Position numbers and translations under genes: made by a program
Assembly (NCBI RefSeq): GCF_030680185.1
Contig: NZ_JAUXVZ010000053.1
Location: forward strand, 124,001 to 188,000
Source: Phenylobacterium sp.
GTDB lineage: Bacteria; Pseudomonadota; Alphaproteobacteria; Caulobacterales; Caulobacteraceae
Direction: 5' to 3'
Length of the DNA: 64,000 nt
The notes under the pieces: model-generated
Databases searched by the model: none
Seen by the model: only the letters and a program-made list of their open reading frames with translations
What the model was told of the DNA's origin: nothing
Shown: positions 1 through 10,306 of the stretch, in pieces
How positions within the stretch are numbered: the stretch's first letter is position 1
How the letters are laid out: every line of letters begins with the position of its first letter

Positions 1-882
1 TATCGCGGGGTGGATGTCTACAGCCTCGGCCCCAACAGCCAGGGCCTGGCCACCCTGCAGCAGCTCAACATCATGGAGCGGTTTGACATCCGCGACATGG
101 GCTTCCAGTCGGCCGCCGCCATCCACCATGGGGCCGAGGCCAAGCGGCTCGCCTTCGAAGACCGCGCCCGTTACTACGCCGATCCGTCCTTCTATGACGT
201 GCCGGCCGAGTGGCTGATCTCCAAGGCCTACGCCGCCGAGCGCGCGCGGCTGATCCGCCCCGACTCCATCCTGCAGACCGCCTATGCCGGCCAGGCGCCG
301 ACCCGGGGCGACACCACCTATTTCACCACCGCCGACGCCGACGGGATGATGGTCTCGATCATCCAATCCAACTATCGCGGCATGGGCTCAGGGCTGGCGC
401 CGGACGGCCTGGGCTTCATGCTGCAGAACCGCGGCGAGATGTTCGCCCTGACCGATGGCCACCCCAATGTCTATGCGCCGGCCAAGCGGCCCTTCCAGAC
501 CATCATCCCGGGCTTTGCGGTGAAGGACGGGGCGCCGTGGCTTTCGTTCGGGGTCATGGGCGGCGACATGCAGCCCCAGGGCCAGGCCCAGATCATCTCC
601 AACATGGTCGACTTCGACCTCTCCCTGCAGGAGGCCGGCGACAGCCCCCGCTGGCGTCACGGCGGCGGCACGGAGCCCACGGGCGAGGTCACGCCCGGAA
701 CCGGCCTGCTGCACCTGGAGAGCGGCGTGCCGGCGGCCACTCGACAGGCCCTGATCGATCTGGGCTGGAAGATCGGGGAAAGCGACGGCAGCTTCGGCGG
801 CTATCAGGCCATCGAGCGCTGGCCCGGCCGCTACGGCGCGGCCACGGAAATGCGCAAGGATGGGGTGGCGCTCGCCTACTGA
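1..882 (+). CDS. Gamma-glutamyltransferase family protein, C-terminal part (5' end outside window)
   Basis: The reading frame is open from the first base, so the gene starts upstream and only about 293 codons are seen. Gamma-glutamyltransferases make an inactive precursor that cleaves itself; the new N-terminal threonine of the small subunit is the nucleophile for transfer or hydrolysis of gamma-glutamyl groups. The expected site is present: GDTTYF, with the presumed nucleophile Thr encoded at 313-315, followed by a DADG turn as in the family. The later glycine-rich segment GVMGGDMQPQGQAQ is the usual substrate-pocket region. Members of this family also include acylases, so glutathione need not be the substrate. 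The next gene follows after 14 nt and may be co-transcribed. Confidence 0.85.
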   Translation, partial: YRGVDVYSLGPNSQGLATLQQLNIMERFDIRDMGFQSAAAIHHGAEAKRLAFEDRARYYADPSFYDVPAEWLISKAYAAERARLIRPDSILQTAYAGQAPTRGDTTYFTTADADGMMVSIIQSNYRGMGSGLAPDGLGFMLQNRGEMFALTDGHPNVYAPAKRPFQTIIPGFAVKDGAPWLSFGVMGGDMQPQGQAQIISNMVDFDLSLQEAGDSPRWRHGGGTEPTGEVTPGTGLLHLESGVPAATRQALIDLGWKIGESDGSFGGYQAIERWPGRYGAATEMRKDGVALAY

Positions 883-896
883 CCTCGGAGGCTCCC

Positions 897-1247
897 ATGA
901 CCGAAGCCGAGATGCGCGACATCATCCTCGCCTTCCCCGGCGCCGAGGACGGCACGTCCTATGGCTATCCGTCGTTCAAGGTGCGCGGCACGTTCTTCAC
1001 GCGGCTGCGGGCCGAGGACGCCAGCCTCGTACTGAGCGATGTGGGCTTCGATGAGCGCGAGATGCTGATGGCGGCGGAGCCGGCCACCTTCCACCTGACG
1101 CCGCACTATCAGAACTATCCCACCGTGCTCGCCCGGATCGAGAGCCTCGATCCGGGGTCGCTGCACAGTCTATTGGAACGCCGCTGGCGCAAGCTCGCCA
1201 CCAAGGCGATGGTCAAGGCCTACGAGGCGGCGCAGACGCCGGCTTAG
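897..1247 (+). CDS. MmcQ/YjbR family protein
   Basis: A 116-residue protein of the MmcQ/YjbR family, small alpha/beta proteins with a CyaY-like fold whose biochemical role is not settled. The family signature is visible as an N-terminal FPGAEDGTSYGYPSFKVRG segment and the central H-Y-x-x-Y-P-T-V stretch, with a C-terminal helix rich in Arg and Lys. The ATG at 897 is chosen because GGAGG lies five bases before it; longer in-frame extensions run into the preceding gene. Its 3' end overlaps the convergent UrcA-like gene by four bases. Confidence 0.75.
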   Translation: MTEAEMRDIILAFPGAEDGTSYGYPSFKVRGTFFTRLRAEDASLVLSDVGFDEREMLMAAEPATFHLTPHYQNYPTVLARIESLDPGSLHSLLERRWRKLATKAMVKAYEAAQTPA

Positions 1248-1540
1248 CGAGCGGCGTAACGCTGGCCAAAGCCGACATCGGCGCGGGCCTGGGCCAAGGT
1301 CTCCTGGTAGCAGTCTGAGCGCGTCACGGTGCGCTTGAGCATCCGCACGCTGCCCTCATGACCGCCACAGGCGGCGAAGGCGGCCCGCTCCACCCGCCGC
1401 TCCAGACGCTGGGCGTCGTCGGCGTTGGCGGGGTTGAGGTTGGCGACATTGACGGTGGCCTGACCCGTCGTGGCGGGCGAAGCGAGGGCCGGAGTCGCGA
1501 GAAGCGCCGCGGCCAGCGCGGCTGGTAAAAGCTTGAACAT
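1244..1540 (-). CDS. UrcA family exported protein
   Basis: A 98-residue exported protein of the UrcA type, a family of unknown function common in Caulobacterales and Sphingomonadales. It starts with a clear Sec signal peptide (MFKLLPAALAAALLATPALA, cleavage predicted before SPATT). The mature part has the family layout: a valine/asparagine-rich strand, a helix with paired Arg residues (RLERRVERAA) and two cysteines (AACGG and SDCYQE) that could form a disulfide. The ATG at 1540 is preferred over an upstream in-frame codon because GGGAG lies just before it and it places the signal peptide at the N-terminus. Confidence 0.7.
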   Translation of the reverse strand: MFKLLPAALAAALLATPALASPATTGQATVNVANLNPANADDAQRLERRVERAAFAACGGHEGSVRMLKRTVTRSDCYQETLAQARADVGFGQRYAAR

Positions 1541-1660
1541 GGTCGTCTCCCTAATGACAGACCCCACGGCGGCGGCTCTGACGGCCGCCCGGATTCCGTT
1601 GGGTCACTTGCGTAACATGGGGCGCAAATGGGGCCAGGGGAAGGCCTGGGCTCTCTGCCC

Positions 1661-1800
1661 CTGGGCGCGCAGCGCCAGGAAGACGGGACACGAAGGACAC
1701 AAAGATGCGCAAAGAACACAAAGGAGGCGGCGGCCAAGTCTTCGTGTCCTTGGCTTCCTTCGTGTCCTTTGTGTCCCCTCTTTGACGGCGCCTGCGGCGC
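1661..1800. repeat. Dispersed palindromic intergenic repeat, copy 1
   Basis: This stretch consists of head-to-head arms of the words GGACACGAAG and CTTCGTGTCC/CTTTGTGTCC, so its transcript would fold into a long imperfect hairpin. Its reverse complement matches copy 2 at 3679-3818, including an identical run of about 34 bases at one end that starts GCGCCGCAGGCGCCGTC. No reading frame through it looks like a real gene. Similar GGACACAAAG/GGACACGAAG palindromes are common non-coding repeats in bacterial genomes. It lies between the divergent starts and ends of two minus-strand genes. Confidence 0.75.
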
Positions 1801-1823
1801 GCAACACGCCAAGGCTGGCGCCC

Positions 1824-2051
1824 CTAAAACTCGTCTTCGACCGCCGAGCGGAACTGTTCGAAGATTTCGGCGGCCCGCTGGTTGTTGTAGGGCTCGGGCT
1901 CGTCCTCGACCGTAGGCTCTGGCGCAGCGCCGCCATGGAGCCGGCCGGCCACCGCGCCGCCCTGGACGAGGATCAGTTCCTCCCCCGCCTCAAGGCCAGT
2001 GAGCAACTGGGCGATCTTGGGCGGCAGGTCGTCGAGGTCGAGGCGCTTCAT
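1824..2051 (-). CDS. Small Phd/YefM-antitoxin-like protein
   Basis: A 75-residue acidic protein. The N-terminal half (LDDLPPKIAQLLTGLEAGEELILVQGGAVAGRL, read in parts) resembles the DNA-binding and dimerisation half of Phd/YefM antitoxins: a helix, the LEAGEE turn and a strand ending in xVAxL. The C-terminal half is acidic and aromatic, as in toxin-binding tails. No toxin-like gene lies beside it, so it may be an orphan or simply an uncharacterised protein. The ATG at 2051 is used; an upstream extension would add twelve unsupported residues. Confidence 0.5.
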   Translation of the reverse strand: MKRLDLDDLPPKIAQLLTGLEAGEELILVQGGAVAGRLHGGAAPEPTVEDEPEPYNNQRAAEIFEQFRSAVEDEF

Positions 2052-2146
2052 GGGCGCCGAAGCTAGCGGCAAGCGCGCCCGGCGCAAAGGGTGACACCAG
2101 CCTCCCGCGGCCCTAAGTCCTGGGTGAGATCACGCTTGGAGGGCTC

Positions 2147-3664
2147 ATGGCCTATCGGTCGCTGCGGGAATTCATCGCCAAGCTGGAAGCCGCCGGCGAA
2201 CTGGTGCGGGTGACCGAGCCGGTCTCCACCGTCCTGGAGATGACCGAGATCCATCGCCGCCTGCTGCGCCAGGGCGGGCCAGCGGTATTGTTCGAGAACG
2301 TCATTCGCGCCGATGGCGAACGCTCGCCCATGCCCTGCCTGGTCAACCTGTTCGGCACGGTCAAGCGGGTGGCCATGGGCGTCACGCTCGAGGGCCGCGA
2401 ACGCACGACGGCGGCCGACCTGCGCGAGGTAGGCGAGCTGCTGGCCTTCCTGCGCAGCCCCGAGCCACCGCGGGGGTTGAAGGACGCGCTGGACATGCTG
2501 CCGCTCGCCAAGACCGTCATGGCCATGCGGCCGGCCACGGTGAAGAAGGCGCCGGTGCAGGAAATCGTCTGGACCGGCGACCAGATCGACCTGACCAAGC
2601 TGCCCATCCAGACCTGTTGGCCGGGCGAGCCCGCACCCCTGATCACCTGGCCGCTGGTGGTCACCAAGGGGCCGTCCACCGAGCGGGAGGACGACTACAA
2701 TCTCGGCATCTATCGCATGCAGGTGCTGGGCAAGGATCGCACCATCATGCGCTGGCTGGCCCACCGGGGCGGCGCCCAGCATCACCGGCGCTGGAAGGCG
2801 GCCGGCAAGCCCGAACCCTTGCCCGCCTGCGCCGTCCTGGGCGCCGATCCTGGCACCATACTGGCGGCGGTGACGCCGGTGCCCGAGACCCTGTCGGAAT
2901 ATCAGTTCGCCGGTTTGATGCGGGGCGCCAAGGCCGAGCTGGTGGCGGCCAAGACCGTGCCCCTGATGGTGCCGGCCGAGGCCGAGATCGTCATCGAGGG
3001 CCATGTCCTGCTGGACGAATACGCGGACGAAGGTCCGTACGGCGACCACACCGGCTATTACAATTCGGTCGAGAAGTTCCCGGTCTTCCAGGTCAGCGCC
3101 ATCACCATGCGCCGGGACCCCATCTATCTGACCACCTTCACCGGCCGGCCGCCGGATGAGCCCAGCGTGCTCGGCGAGGCCCTGAATGAGGTCTTCATTC
3201 CCCTGCTGCGCCAGCAGTTCCCGGAGATCGTCGACTTCTGGCTGCCGCCGGAGGGCTGCTCCTACCGGATCGCCGTGGTTTCCATGAAGAAGGCCTATCC
3301 CGGTCACGCCAAGCGCGTGATGATGGGCGTCTGGAGCTATCTGCGGCAGTTCATGTACACCAAGTGGGTGATCGTCGTGGACGACGACATCGACGCCCGC
3401 GACTGGAAAGATGTCATGTGGGCGCTGTCGACCCGCATGGACCCCGCCCGGGACATCACCCTCGTCGAGGGCACCCCCATCGACTATCTCGACTTCGCCT
3501 CGCCCGAGAGCGGCCTGGGCTCCAAGATCGGCCTGGACGCCACCAACAAGTGGCCGCCCGAAACCCACCGCGAATGGGGCGAAAAGCTCGACATGGACGA
3601 AGCCACCGTCGCGCGCGTCACCGACCGCTGGGCGAGCCTGGGCCTCCCGCCCCTGAAGGGCTGA
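2147..3664 (+). CDS. ubiD: UbiD family decarboxylase
   Basis: A 505-residue UbiD-family (de)carboxylase. These enzymes use prenylated FMN, made by a UbiX partner, to decarboxylate aromatic or unsaturated acids; in ubiquinone synthesis the substrate is 3-polyprenyl-4-hydroxybenzoate. Visible hallmarks are the cofactor-binding NLGIYRMQ segment with the following [12 protein letters not shown], and the [11 protein letters not shown] motif of the active site, plus an acidic MDPARD loop near the C-terminus. Length matches E. coli UbiD (about 497). GGAGGG precedes the ATG. No ubiX is nearby, so a role in ubiquinone synthesis is likely but not proven by context. Confidence 0.9.
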   Translation: MAYRSLREFIAKLEAAGELVRVTEPVSTVLEMTEIHRRLLRQGGPAVLFENVIRADGERSPMPCLVNLFGTVKRVAMGVTLEGRERTTAADLREVGELLAFLRSPEPPRGLKDALDMLPLAKTVMAMRPATVKKAPVQEIVWTGDQIDLTKLPIQTCWPGEPAPLITWPLVVTKGPSTEREDDYNLGIYRMQVLGKDRTIMRWLAHRGGAQHHRRWKAAGKPEPLPACAVLGADPGTILAAVTPVPETLSEYQFAGLMRGAKAELVAAKTVPLMVPAEAEIVIEGHVLLDEYADEGPYGDHTGYYNSVEKFPVFQVSAITMRRDPIYLTTFTGRPPDEPSVLGEALNEVFIPLLRQQFPEIVDFWLPPEGCSYRIAVVSMKKAYPGHAKRVMMGVWSYLRQFMYTKWVIVVDDDIDARDWKDVMWALSTRMDPARDITLVEGTPIDYLDFASPESGLGSKIGLDATNKWPPETHREWGEKLDMDEATVARVTDRWASLGLPPLKG

Positions 3665-3678
3665 ACGCCGCCAACCTT

Positions 3679-3818
3679 GCGCCGCAGGCGCCGTCAAAGA
3701 GGGGACACAAAGAACTCAAAGATAGCCAAGGACACGAAGAAGATGACGGCTGCACCTTTGTGTCCTTCGCGCGCCTTCGTGTTCTTTGTGTCCCCTTTTT
3801 TTTCACGCTGCGCGCGGG
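3679..3818. repeat. Dispersed palindromic intergenic repeat, copy 2
   Basis: Second copy of the repeat at 1661-1800, in the opposite orientation. It begins GCGCCGCAGGCGCCGTC and runs through GGACACAAAG and GGACACGAAG arms into the matching CTTTGTGTCC and CTTCGTGTTC arms, ending in CCCC followed by eight T. It fills the gap between the convergent ubiD and EamA-type genes. The hairpin plus T-run could stop transcription in the plus direction, so here it may also serve as the ubiD terminator. Confidence 0.75.
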
Positions 3819-3820
3819 GA

Positions 3821-4723
3821 TCAGGCCGCTGGTGGAGGCAGCCTTCGGGCTGCGACGATGGGCCAGAGGATGTTGAGGGCGAGGCCGGCCATGACCAGGG
3901 CCGCGGCCCCGACCTTCCAGAAGGGCATGGCCTCCCCCAGCAGCAGGGCCGAGGCGCCCATGCCGAAGACCGGCACCAGCAGGGCCATCGGCGTGACGGT
4001 CGCCGCCGGGTGCCGGGCCAGCAGCCAGCCCCAGGCGGCATAGCCGAACAGGGTGTTGCCCACCGACTGCCAAGCCACAGCCGTCCAGGCCGCCGGGCTC
4101 GCCGTCGCGAGCGCCGCGCGCACGGTCGGCCAGCCTTCCAGGATCAGGGACATCACCACCAGGGGCGGGACCGAGAACAGGCTCGCCCAGACCACATAGG
4201 CCAGCATGTTCACCCGGCCTCCCAGCTTGGCCACGTGGTTGCCGCCGGCCCAGCCCATGGCCGCCAGGATCACGAGCGCCAGGCCCAGCGGCGTGGTCGT
4301 CCGGTCCGAATGGGCGAGGATCACCCCGATTCCCGCGGTGGCCAGCACCAGGGCGGCGATCTGGAATAGCCTGATCCGCTCGCCCGTCGCGGCCATGGCC
4401 AGGCCGATGGTGAAGAAGACCTGCACCTGCACCACCAGCGAGGCGAGGCCCGGGGAGATCTGGCCGTTCATGGCGATGTAGAGCAGGCCGAACTGCCCGG
4501 CGCCGATCAGGACCCCATAGGCCGCCAGATGCCCCCAGGGGACCTTGGGCCGCGGCAGGAAGAAGACCGCTGGAAACAGGGCGAAGAAGAATCTGAGCGC
4601 CGCAAAGGCCAGCGGCGGCAGCTCTTCCAACCCATGCTTGATGACCACGAAGTTGGTCCCCCACACCGCCACCACCGCCAGAGCCAGCAGGAGGTGCGAC
4701 AACGGCAGGGGGGCGACAGGCAT
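3821..4723 (-). CDS. EamA-type drug/metabolite transporter
   Basis: A 300-residue inner-membrane protein with about ten hydrophobic segments and two EamA repeats, the drug/metabolite transporter design. The N-terminal half closely follows E. coli EamA, the O-acetylserine/cysteine exporter: WGTNFVVIKHGL, the RPKVPW loop, QFGLL and GLASLVVQ. A metabolite-export role is therefore likely; the substrate is inferred from similarity alone. The ATG at 4723 gives a short cytoplasmic leader before the first segment; the upstream in-frame extension has no membrane character. A small perfect hairpin (4760-4774) sits in the leader region. Confidence 0.8.
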   Translation of the reverse strand: MPVAPLPLSHLLLALAVVAVWGTNFVVIKHGLEELPPLAFAALRFFFALFPAVFFLPRPKVPWGHLAAYGVLIGAGQFGLLYIAMNGQISPGLASLVVQVQVFFTIGLAMAATGERIRLFQIAALVLATAGIGVILAHSDRTTTPLGLALVILAAMGWAGGNHVAKLGGRVNMLAYVVWASLFSVPPLVVMSLILEGWPTVRAALATASPAAWTAVAWQSVGNTLFGYAAWGWLLARHPAATVTPMALLVPVFGMGASALLLGEAMPFWKVGAAALVMAGLALNILWPIVAARRLPPPAA

Positions 4724-4886
4724 CAGGCAGGGCCTTGGGAGACGGAACTGGCGCTCATGTGGCGCTTGGCGCCAGGCTTGTCCATGGCGGGTTCCGTTGA
4801 TGTCGCAGGGCGGCCGATCCCCCCTTGCCCCCCGGGCGAATTCGCAGTCCAACTGCGTCCCGTGCGGGGGCGCACGGGGGACGACC

Positions 4887-5288
4887 ATGAACCTGATCAC
4901 GTCGGGACACGCCGCAGCGCTCTGGACGGGGCTGCATCTCTTTCTGCTGCTGGCCCTGTCGATGCTCGTCGTCCGCCAGCGGCAGCGCCACAAGGTGGCC
5001 TTCGGCGACGACGGCATTCCGGAGCTGGCCCAGGCCATCCGCGCCTTTGGCAATGCGACGGAATACATCCCGGCCGGCCTGATCGCCATCGGCGTCCTGG
5101 CCCTGGTGGAGGCCCCGCCCCTGGCGGTTCACATCTCGGGCCTGGTGTTGTTCATCGGCCGGGTGATGCACGCCGTCGGGCTGTCACAGAGCGGCGGCGC
5201 GTCGCTGCCGCGGGCGATCGGGGTCACCATGACCTGGATCTCCTACGTCTTCGCCGGCGTCGCCCTGCTGTTCTACGCGATCGTCTGA
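4887..5288 (+). CDS. MAPEG family membrane protein
   Basis: A 133-residue protein with four hydrophobic segments, the MAPEG fold of membrane glutathione transferases and related proteins. The family signature R-A-F-x-N-x-x-E-Y-I-P is present (about residues 52-62), where Asn and Glu normally shape the glutathione site. The ATG at 4887 places the first membrane segment at the N-terminus. It is divergent from the EamA-type gene and convergent with katG. Bacterial members of this group are often called only MAPEG family; an enzymatic role is not shown here. Confidence 0.8.
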   Translation: MNLITSGHAAALWTGLHLFLLLALSMLVVRQRQRHKVAFGDDGIPELAQAIRAFGNATEYIPAGLIAIGVLALVEAPPLAVHISGLVLFIGRVMHAVGLSQSGGASLPRAIGVTMTWISYVFAGVALLFYAIV

Positions 5289-5293
5289 AGCTC

Positions 5294-5323
5294 AGCTCCC
5301 GCCGCGACGCCGCGACGGGAGCT
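5294..5323. terminator. Hairpin between convergent MAPEG gene and katG
   Basis: AGCTCCCG (5294-5301) pairs perfectly with CGGGAGCT (5316-5323) around a GC-rich loop. It sits between two convergent stop codons, so it can act in both directions. No T-run follows. Confidence 0.55.
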
Positions 5324-5336
5324 TCGGAGCTACAGG

Positions 5337-7613
<2,277 letters not shown>

Positions 7614-7640
7614 CTAGGCCCGGGGGCGGGGCATTGGAAA

Positions 7641-7655
7641 ATCAATAAACTTGAT
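7641..7655. promoter_or_regulatory. LysR-type (OxyR-like) box upstream of katG
   Basis: ATCAATAAACTTGAT is a perfect 5-bp inverted repeat with a 5-bp spacer and fits the T-N11-A form of LysR-type sites. It lies 64 bases before katG, in an AT-rich pocket of an otherwise GC-rich region. OxyR is a LysR-type protein and a usual katG activator; which regulator binds here is inferred. Confidence 0.45.
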
Positions 7656-7748
7656 GATCGCGCACGGGATTTTCTATCGGGCTGGACGAGGGCCGAGCCG
7701 GACCTGCGCGGCCTCACCCGGCTTGCTCGACAGCCTGAGGTTCGCCAT

Positions 7749-9089
7749 ATGGCAGGGATGGATCAAAACCTGCTCGCCGAGCTGATCGCCGCCGCCCGCA
7801 AGGCCGGCGCCGATGCGGCCGAGGCCGTCACCGCCGAACGCCAGTCCCTGTCGATCTCCGTCCGTGAGGGCGAGCTGGAAGAGGTGGAGCGCGAGGAGTC
7901 CCGCGACCTCGGCCTGCGGGTCTTTGTCGGCCAGCGTCAGGCGACGGTCTCGGGTTCGGATCTGTCGCCGCAAGCCCTGTCCAAGCTGGTCGATCGCGCC
8001 GTGGCCATGGCCCGCCTGGCGCCCGAAGATCCCTATGCCGGGTTCGCGCCGGCCGAGCGGCTGGCCCAGGGCCCGCACCTGGATCTCGACCTCTATGATC
8101 CGACCGAGCTTTCGCCCGAAACCCTGGAGGACCGCGCCCGCGCCGCCGAGGCCTCTGCGCGCGCCGTGAAGGGCGTGGTCAATTCCGATGGGGCCACGGC
8201 CGGCTGGTCCACCGCCAAATGGCTGATCGCCACCAGCCATGGCTTCGCAGGCTCCCATCAGGCGTCCGGCTTCTCTCTCGGCGCCTCGGCCATCGCCGGC
8301 GACGGCCAGTCCATGGAGACCGGCTATGACGGCCGCTCGGTGCGCTGGCATGAGGATCTGCCGGGTCCGGAGGGGATCGGGACTGAAGCTGGCCGCCGGG
8401 CCGCCGCACGCCTGGGCTCGCGCAAGATCGCCTCGACCACGGCGCCGGTGATCTTCGAGAACCGCCTGGCCATGTCGATCATCAGCCCCCTGATCGGCGC
8501 CATCTCCGGCCCCTCCATCGCCCGTGGCTCCTCCTTCCTGAAGGACAAGCTCGGCCAGCCGGTTTTCGCGCCTGGCGTGACCCTGACCGACGATCCCCAC
8601 CGGCGCCGGGGCCTGGGCTCCAGCCCCTTCGACGACGAGGGCGTCGAGACCCGGGCCATGGACCTGATCGACAAGGGCGTGCTGACCACCTGGCTGCTCA
8701 ATTCCAGCTCGGCCCGCCAGCTTGGCCTGGAGACCACCGGCCACGCCTCCCGCGGCCTGGCCGGGCCGCCGGGGGTCGGCGTCTCCAACCTGACCCTGCA
8801 GCCTGGCGCCGAGGATCAGGCGAGCCTGATGCGCAGCGCCGGCAAGGGGCTGCTGATCACCTCGATGTTTGGTCCGTCCCTGAACGGCAACACCGGCGAC
8901 TGGTCGGTGGGCTGCTCAGGCTTCTGGTTCGAGGACGGCGAGCTCGCCTATCCGGTCAGCGAGATCACCGTGGCCGGCAATCTGATCGAGATGTACGCGC
9001 GTCTGGTCCCCGGCTCCGACCTGGAAATCCGCGGGGCGTCCAACGCGCCGTCCGTATTGATCGACGCCCTGGCGATCGCGGGGAAATGA
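7749..9089 (+). CDS. pmbA: TldD/PmbA family metalloprotease PmbA
   Basis: A 446-residue PmbA (TldE) protein. TldD and PmbA form a complex that degrades unfolded peptides and matures some peptide products; PmbA is the subunit without the zinc-binding HExxxH, and none is seen here. The family pattern is clear: N-terminal SISVREGELEEVEREE, central SSFLKDKLGQPVFAPGVTLTDDP, and C-terminal GNTGDWSVGCSGFWFEDGE. TGAGG lies before the ATG at 7749; a second ATG nine bases later has its purine run too close. It overlaps cysQ by four bases, so the two are translated together. No tldD is in the window. Confidence 0.92.
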   Translation: MAGMDQNLLAELIAAARKAGADAAEAVTAERQSLSISVREGELEEVEREESRDLGLRVFVGQRQATVSGSDLSPQALSKLVDRAVAMARLAPEDPYAGFAPAERLAQGPHLDLDLYDPTELSPETLEDRARAAEASARAVKGVVNSDGATAGWSTAKWLIATSHGFAGSHQASGFSLGASAIAGDGQSMETGYDGRSVRWHEDLPGPEGIGTEAGRRAAARLGSRKIASTTAPVIFENRLAMSIISPLIGAISGPSIARGSSFLKDKLGQPVFAPGVTLTDDPHRRRGLGSSPFDDEGVETRAMDLIDKGVLTTWLLNSSSARQLGLETTGHASRGLAGPPGVGVSNLTLQPGAEDQASLMRSAGKGLLITSMFGPSLNGNTGDWSVGCSGFWFEDGELAYPVSEITVAGNLIEMYARLVPGSDLEIRGASNAPSVLIDALAIAGK

Positions 9090-9895
9090 CCCCCAGCCCC
9101 GCCCCCAGCCCCGCTCAGGACCTGGAGCTTCTGGTGGCCGCCGCCATTGAGGCCGGAACCCTGGCCCTGGAGCTGCGGGCGCGGGGGCTCAAGATCGCGT
9201 GGAAGGAGGGCAATTCTCCGGTCACCAACGCCGATTTCGCCACCGACACTCTGTTGAAGACCACCCTTGGCCGGGCGCGCCCCGACTATGGCTGGCTGTC
9301 GGAGGAGACGGCCGACGATCTGGAGCGCTTGGATCGGCGGCGGGTCTTCGTGGTCGATCCCATCGACGGCACCCGGGCCTATATGAAGGACAAGCCCTGG
9401 TGGGTGATCTCTGCCGCCGTGGTCGAAGACGGCCAGCCGATCGCCGGCGTCGTCTATGCCCCGCAGGTGGGCGAGGTCTATACCGCCACCCGCGGCGGCG
9501 GGGCCAAGCTGAACGGCTCGCTGATCGTGCCGGCGCCCACCTTGCGCCTGGATGGCTGCGGCATGGTCGGCGACCAGCGGATGTTCGACCACCCATCCTG
9601 GCCAGAACCCTGGCCGGCCATGCGGGTGGAGTCGCGCAACTCGACGGCCTATCGCATGTGCCTGGTGGCCTCGGGGCAGTTCGACGCGGCCCTGGCCCTG
9701 GTGGCCAAGGCCGACTGGGACCTGGCCGCCGCCGACCTGGTGGCCCGGGAGGCCGGGGCCTATTGCGGCGACCATCTGGGCGGCGGCTTCGCCTATAATG
9801 GTCGAATTCCGTCCCAACGGAGTTTGTTATGCGCGGCGCCACGATTGGCCCCATTGATCATGGCGCGGGTCTCGCATATCGCCATACCAAACTGA
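9086..9895 (+). CDS. cysQ: Inositol monophosphatase family protein, probably 3'(2'),5'-bisphosphate nucleotidase
   Basis: A 269-residue Mg-dependent phosphatase of the inositol monophosphatase superfamily. The metal-binding motifs are all present: SEET (first acidic pair), DPIDGT, and WDLAAAD near the C-terminus. The VDPIDGTRAYMKD form and the overall length point to CysQ, which removes the 3' phosphate from adenosine 3',5'-bisphosphate made during sulfate assimilation; an inositol or other sugar phosphate remains possible. The start overlaps the pmbA stop (ATGA). In many alphaproteobacteria pmbA, cysQ and DUF4170 sit together, as here. Confidence 0.82.
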   Translation: MTPSPAPSPAQDLELLVAAAIEAGTLALELRARGLKIAWKEGNSPVTNADFATDTLLKTTLGRARPDYGWLSEETADDLERLDRRRVFVVDPIDGTRAYMKDKPWWVISAAVVEDGQPIAGVVYAPQVGEVYTATRGGGAKLNGSLIVPAPTLRLDGCGMVGDQRMFDHPSWPEPWPAMRVESRNSTAYRMCLVASGQFDAALALVAKADWDLAAADLVAREAGAYCGDHLGGGFAYNGRIPSQRSLLCAAPRLAPLIMARVSHIAIPN

Positions 9896-9914
9896 GCCCT
9901 CTTTCGAGGAAGAC

Positions 9915-10157
9915 ATGCCCGAAAAACAGCTTTTGCATATCGTGATCGGCGGCGAACTCGAGGAAGTCGAGCAAGTTCGTTTCCGCGACCCTTCGAAGAT
10001 CGACCTGGTCGGCGCCTATCCGACCTATGACGAAGCCCTGGCGGTCTGGCGCTCCAAGGCCCTGGCGACCGTCGATAACGCCCTGATGCGCTACTTCATC
10101 ATCCACGCCCACAAGCTGCTCGACCCCCAGCTGGACGGCGAAAAGCCCGGCGGCTGA
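9915..10157 (+). CDS. DUF4170 family protein
   Basis: An 80-residue protein matching the DUF4170 pattern: LLHIVIGGELEE at the start, VGAYPTYDEALAVWRSKA in the middle, and RYFIIHAHKLLDP near the end. Function is unknown. GAGGAAG precedes its ATG and it follows cysQ after 19 bases, so co-transcription is likely. In related genomes this gene is usually followed by lipid A/Kdo genes (waaA, lpxK); here the next gene is a Pho-box-preceded PstS-like gene instead. Confidence 0.8.
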   Translation: MPEKQLLHIVIGGELEEVEQVRFRDPSKIDLVGAYPTYDEALAVWRSKALATVDNALMRYFIIHAHKLLDPQLDGEKPGG

Positions 10158-10184
10158 AACAGCCGAACGCCACAAGCTGACGGT

Positions 10185-10202
10185 TTGTCCGAAAACTGTC
10201 AC
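10185..10202 (+). promoter_or_regulatory. Candidate PhoB box upstream of the PstS-like gene
   Basis: TTGTCCG-AAAA-CTGTCAC matches the 7-4-7 Pho-box layout (CTGTCAT, A-rich spacer, CTGTCAC); the second half is perfect and the first matches at four of seven positions. It ends 104 bases before the ATG of the PstS-like gene. Two better boxes in the same island support the call. Confidence 0.6.
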
Positions 10203-10306
10203 CGGCTGCGGCGACAAGGTCGGTCTGGAAATCAACGTCACGGCGCCTTAGGCCTGTGGGCCAAACAGAGCTGGGCAGGCTCTGCCGGTGAGCTAGGAGA
10301 GACACG

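Noticed and set aside
1324..1812. Open frames through the palindromic repeats with words like KRGHKGHEG
   Set aside because: The peptide comes only from translating the GGACACAAAG repeat; no ribosome site, and both copies are intergenic.
4760..4774. Riboswitch before the EamA-type exporter
   Set aside because: Only a small TGGCGC/GCGCCA hairpin is seen; no known riboswitch core could be recognised.
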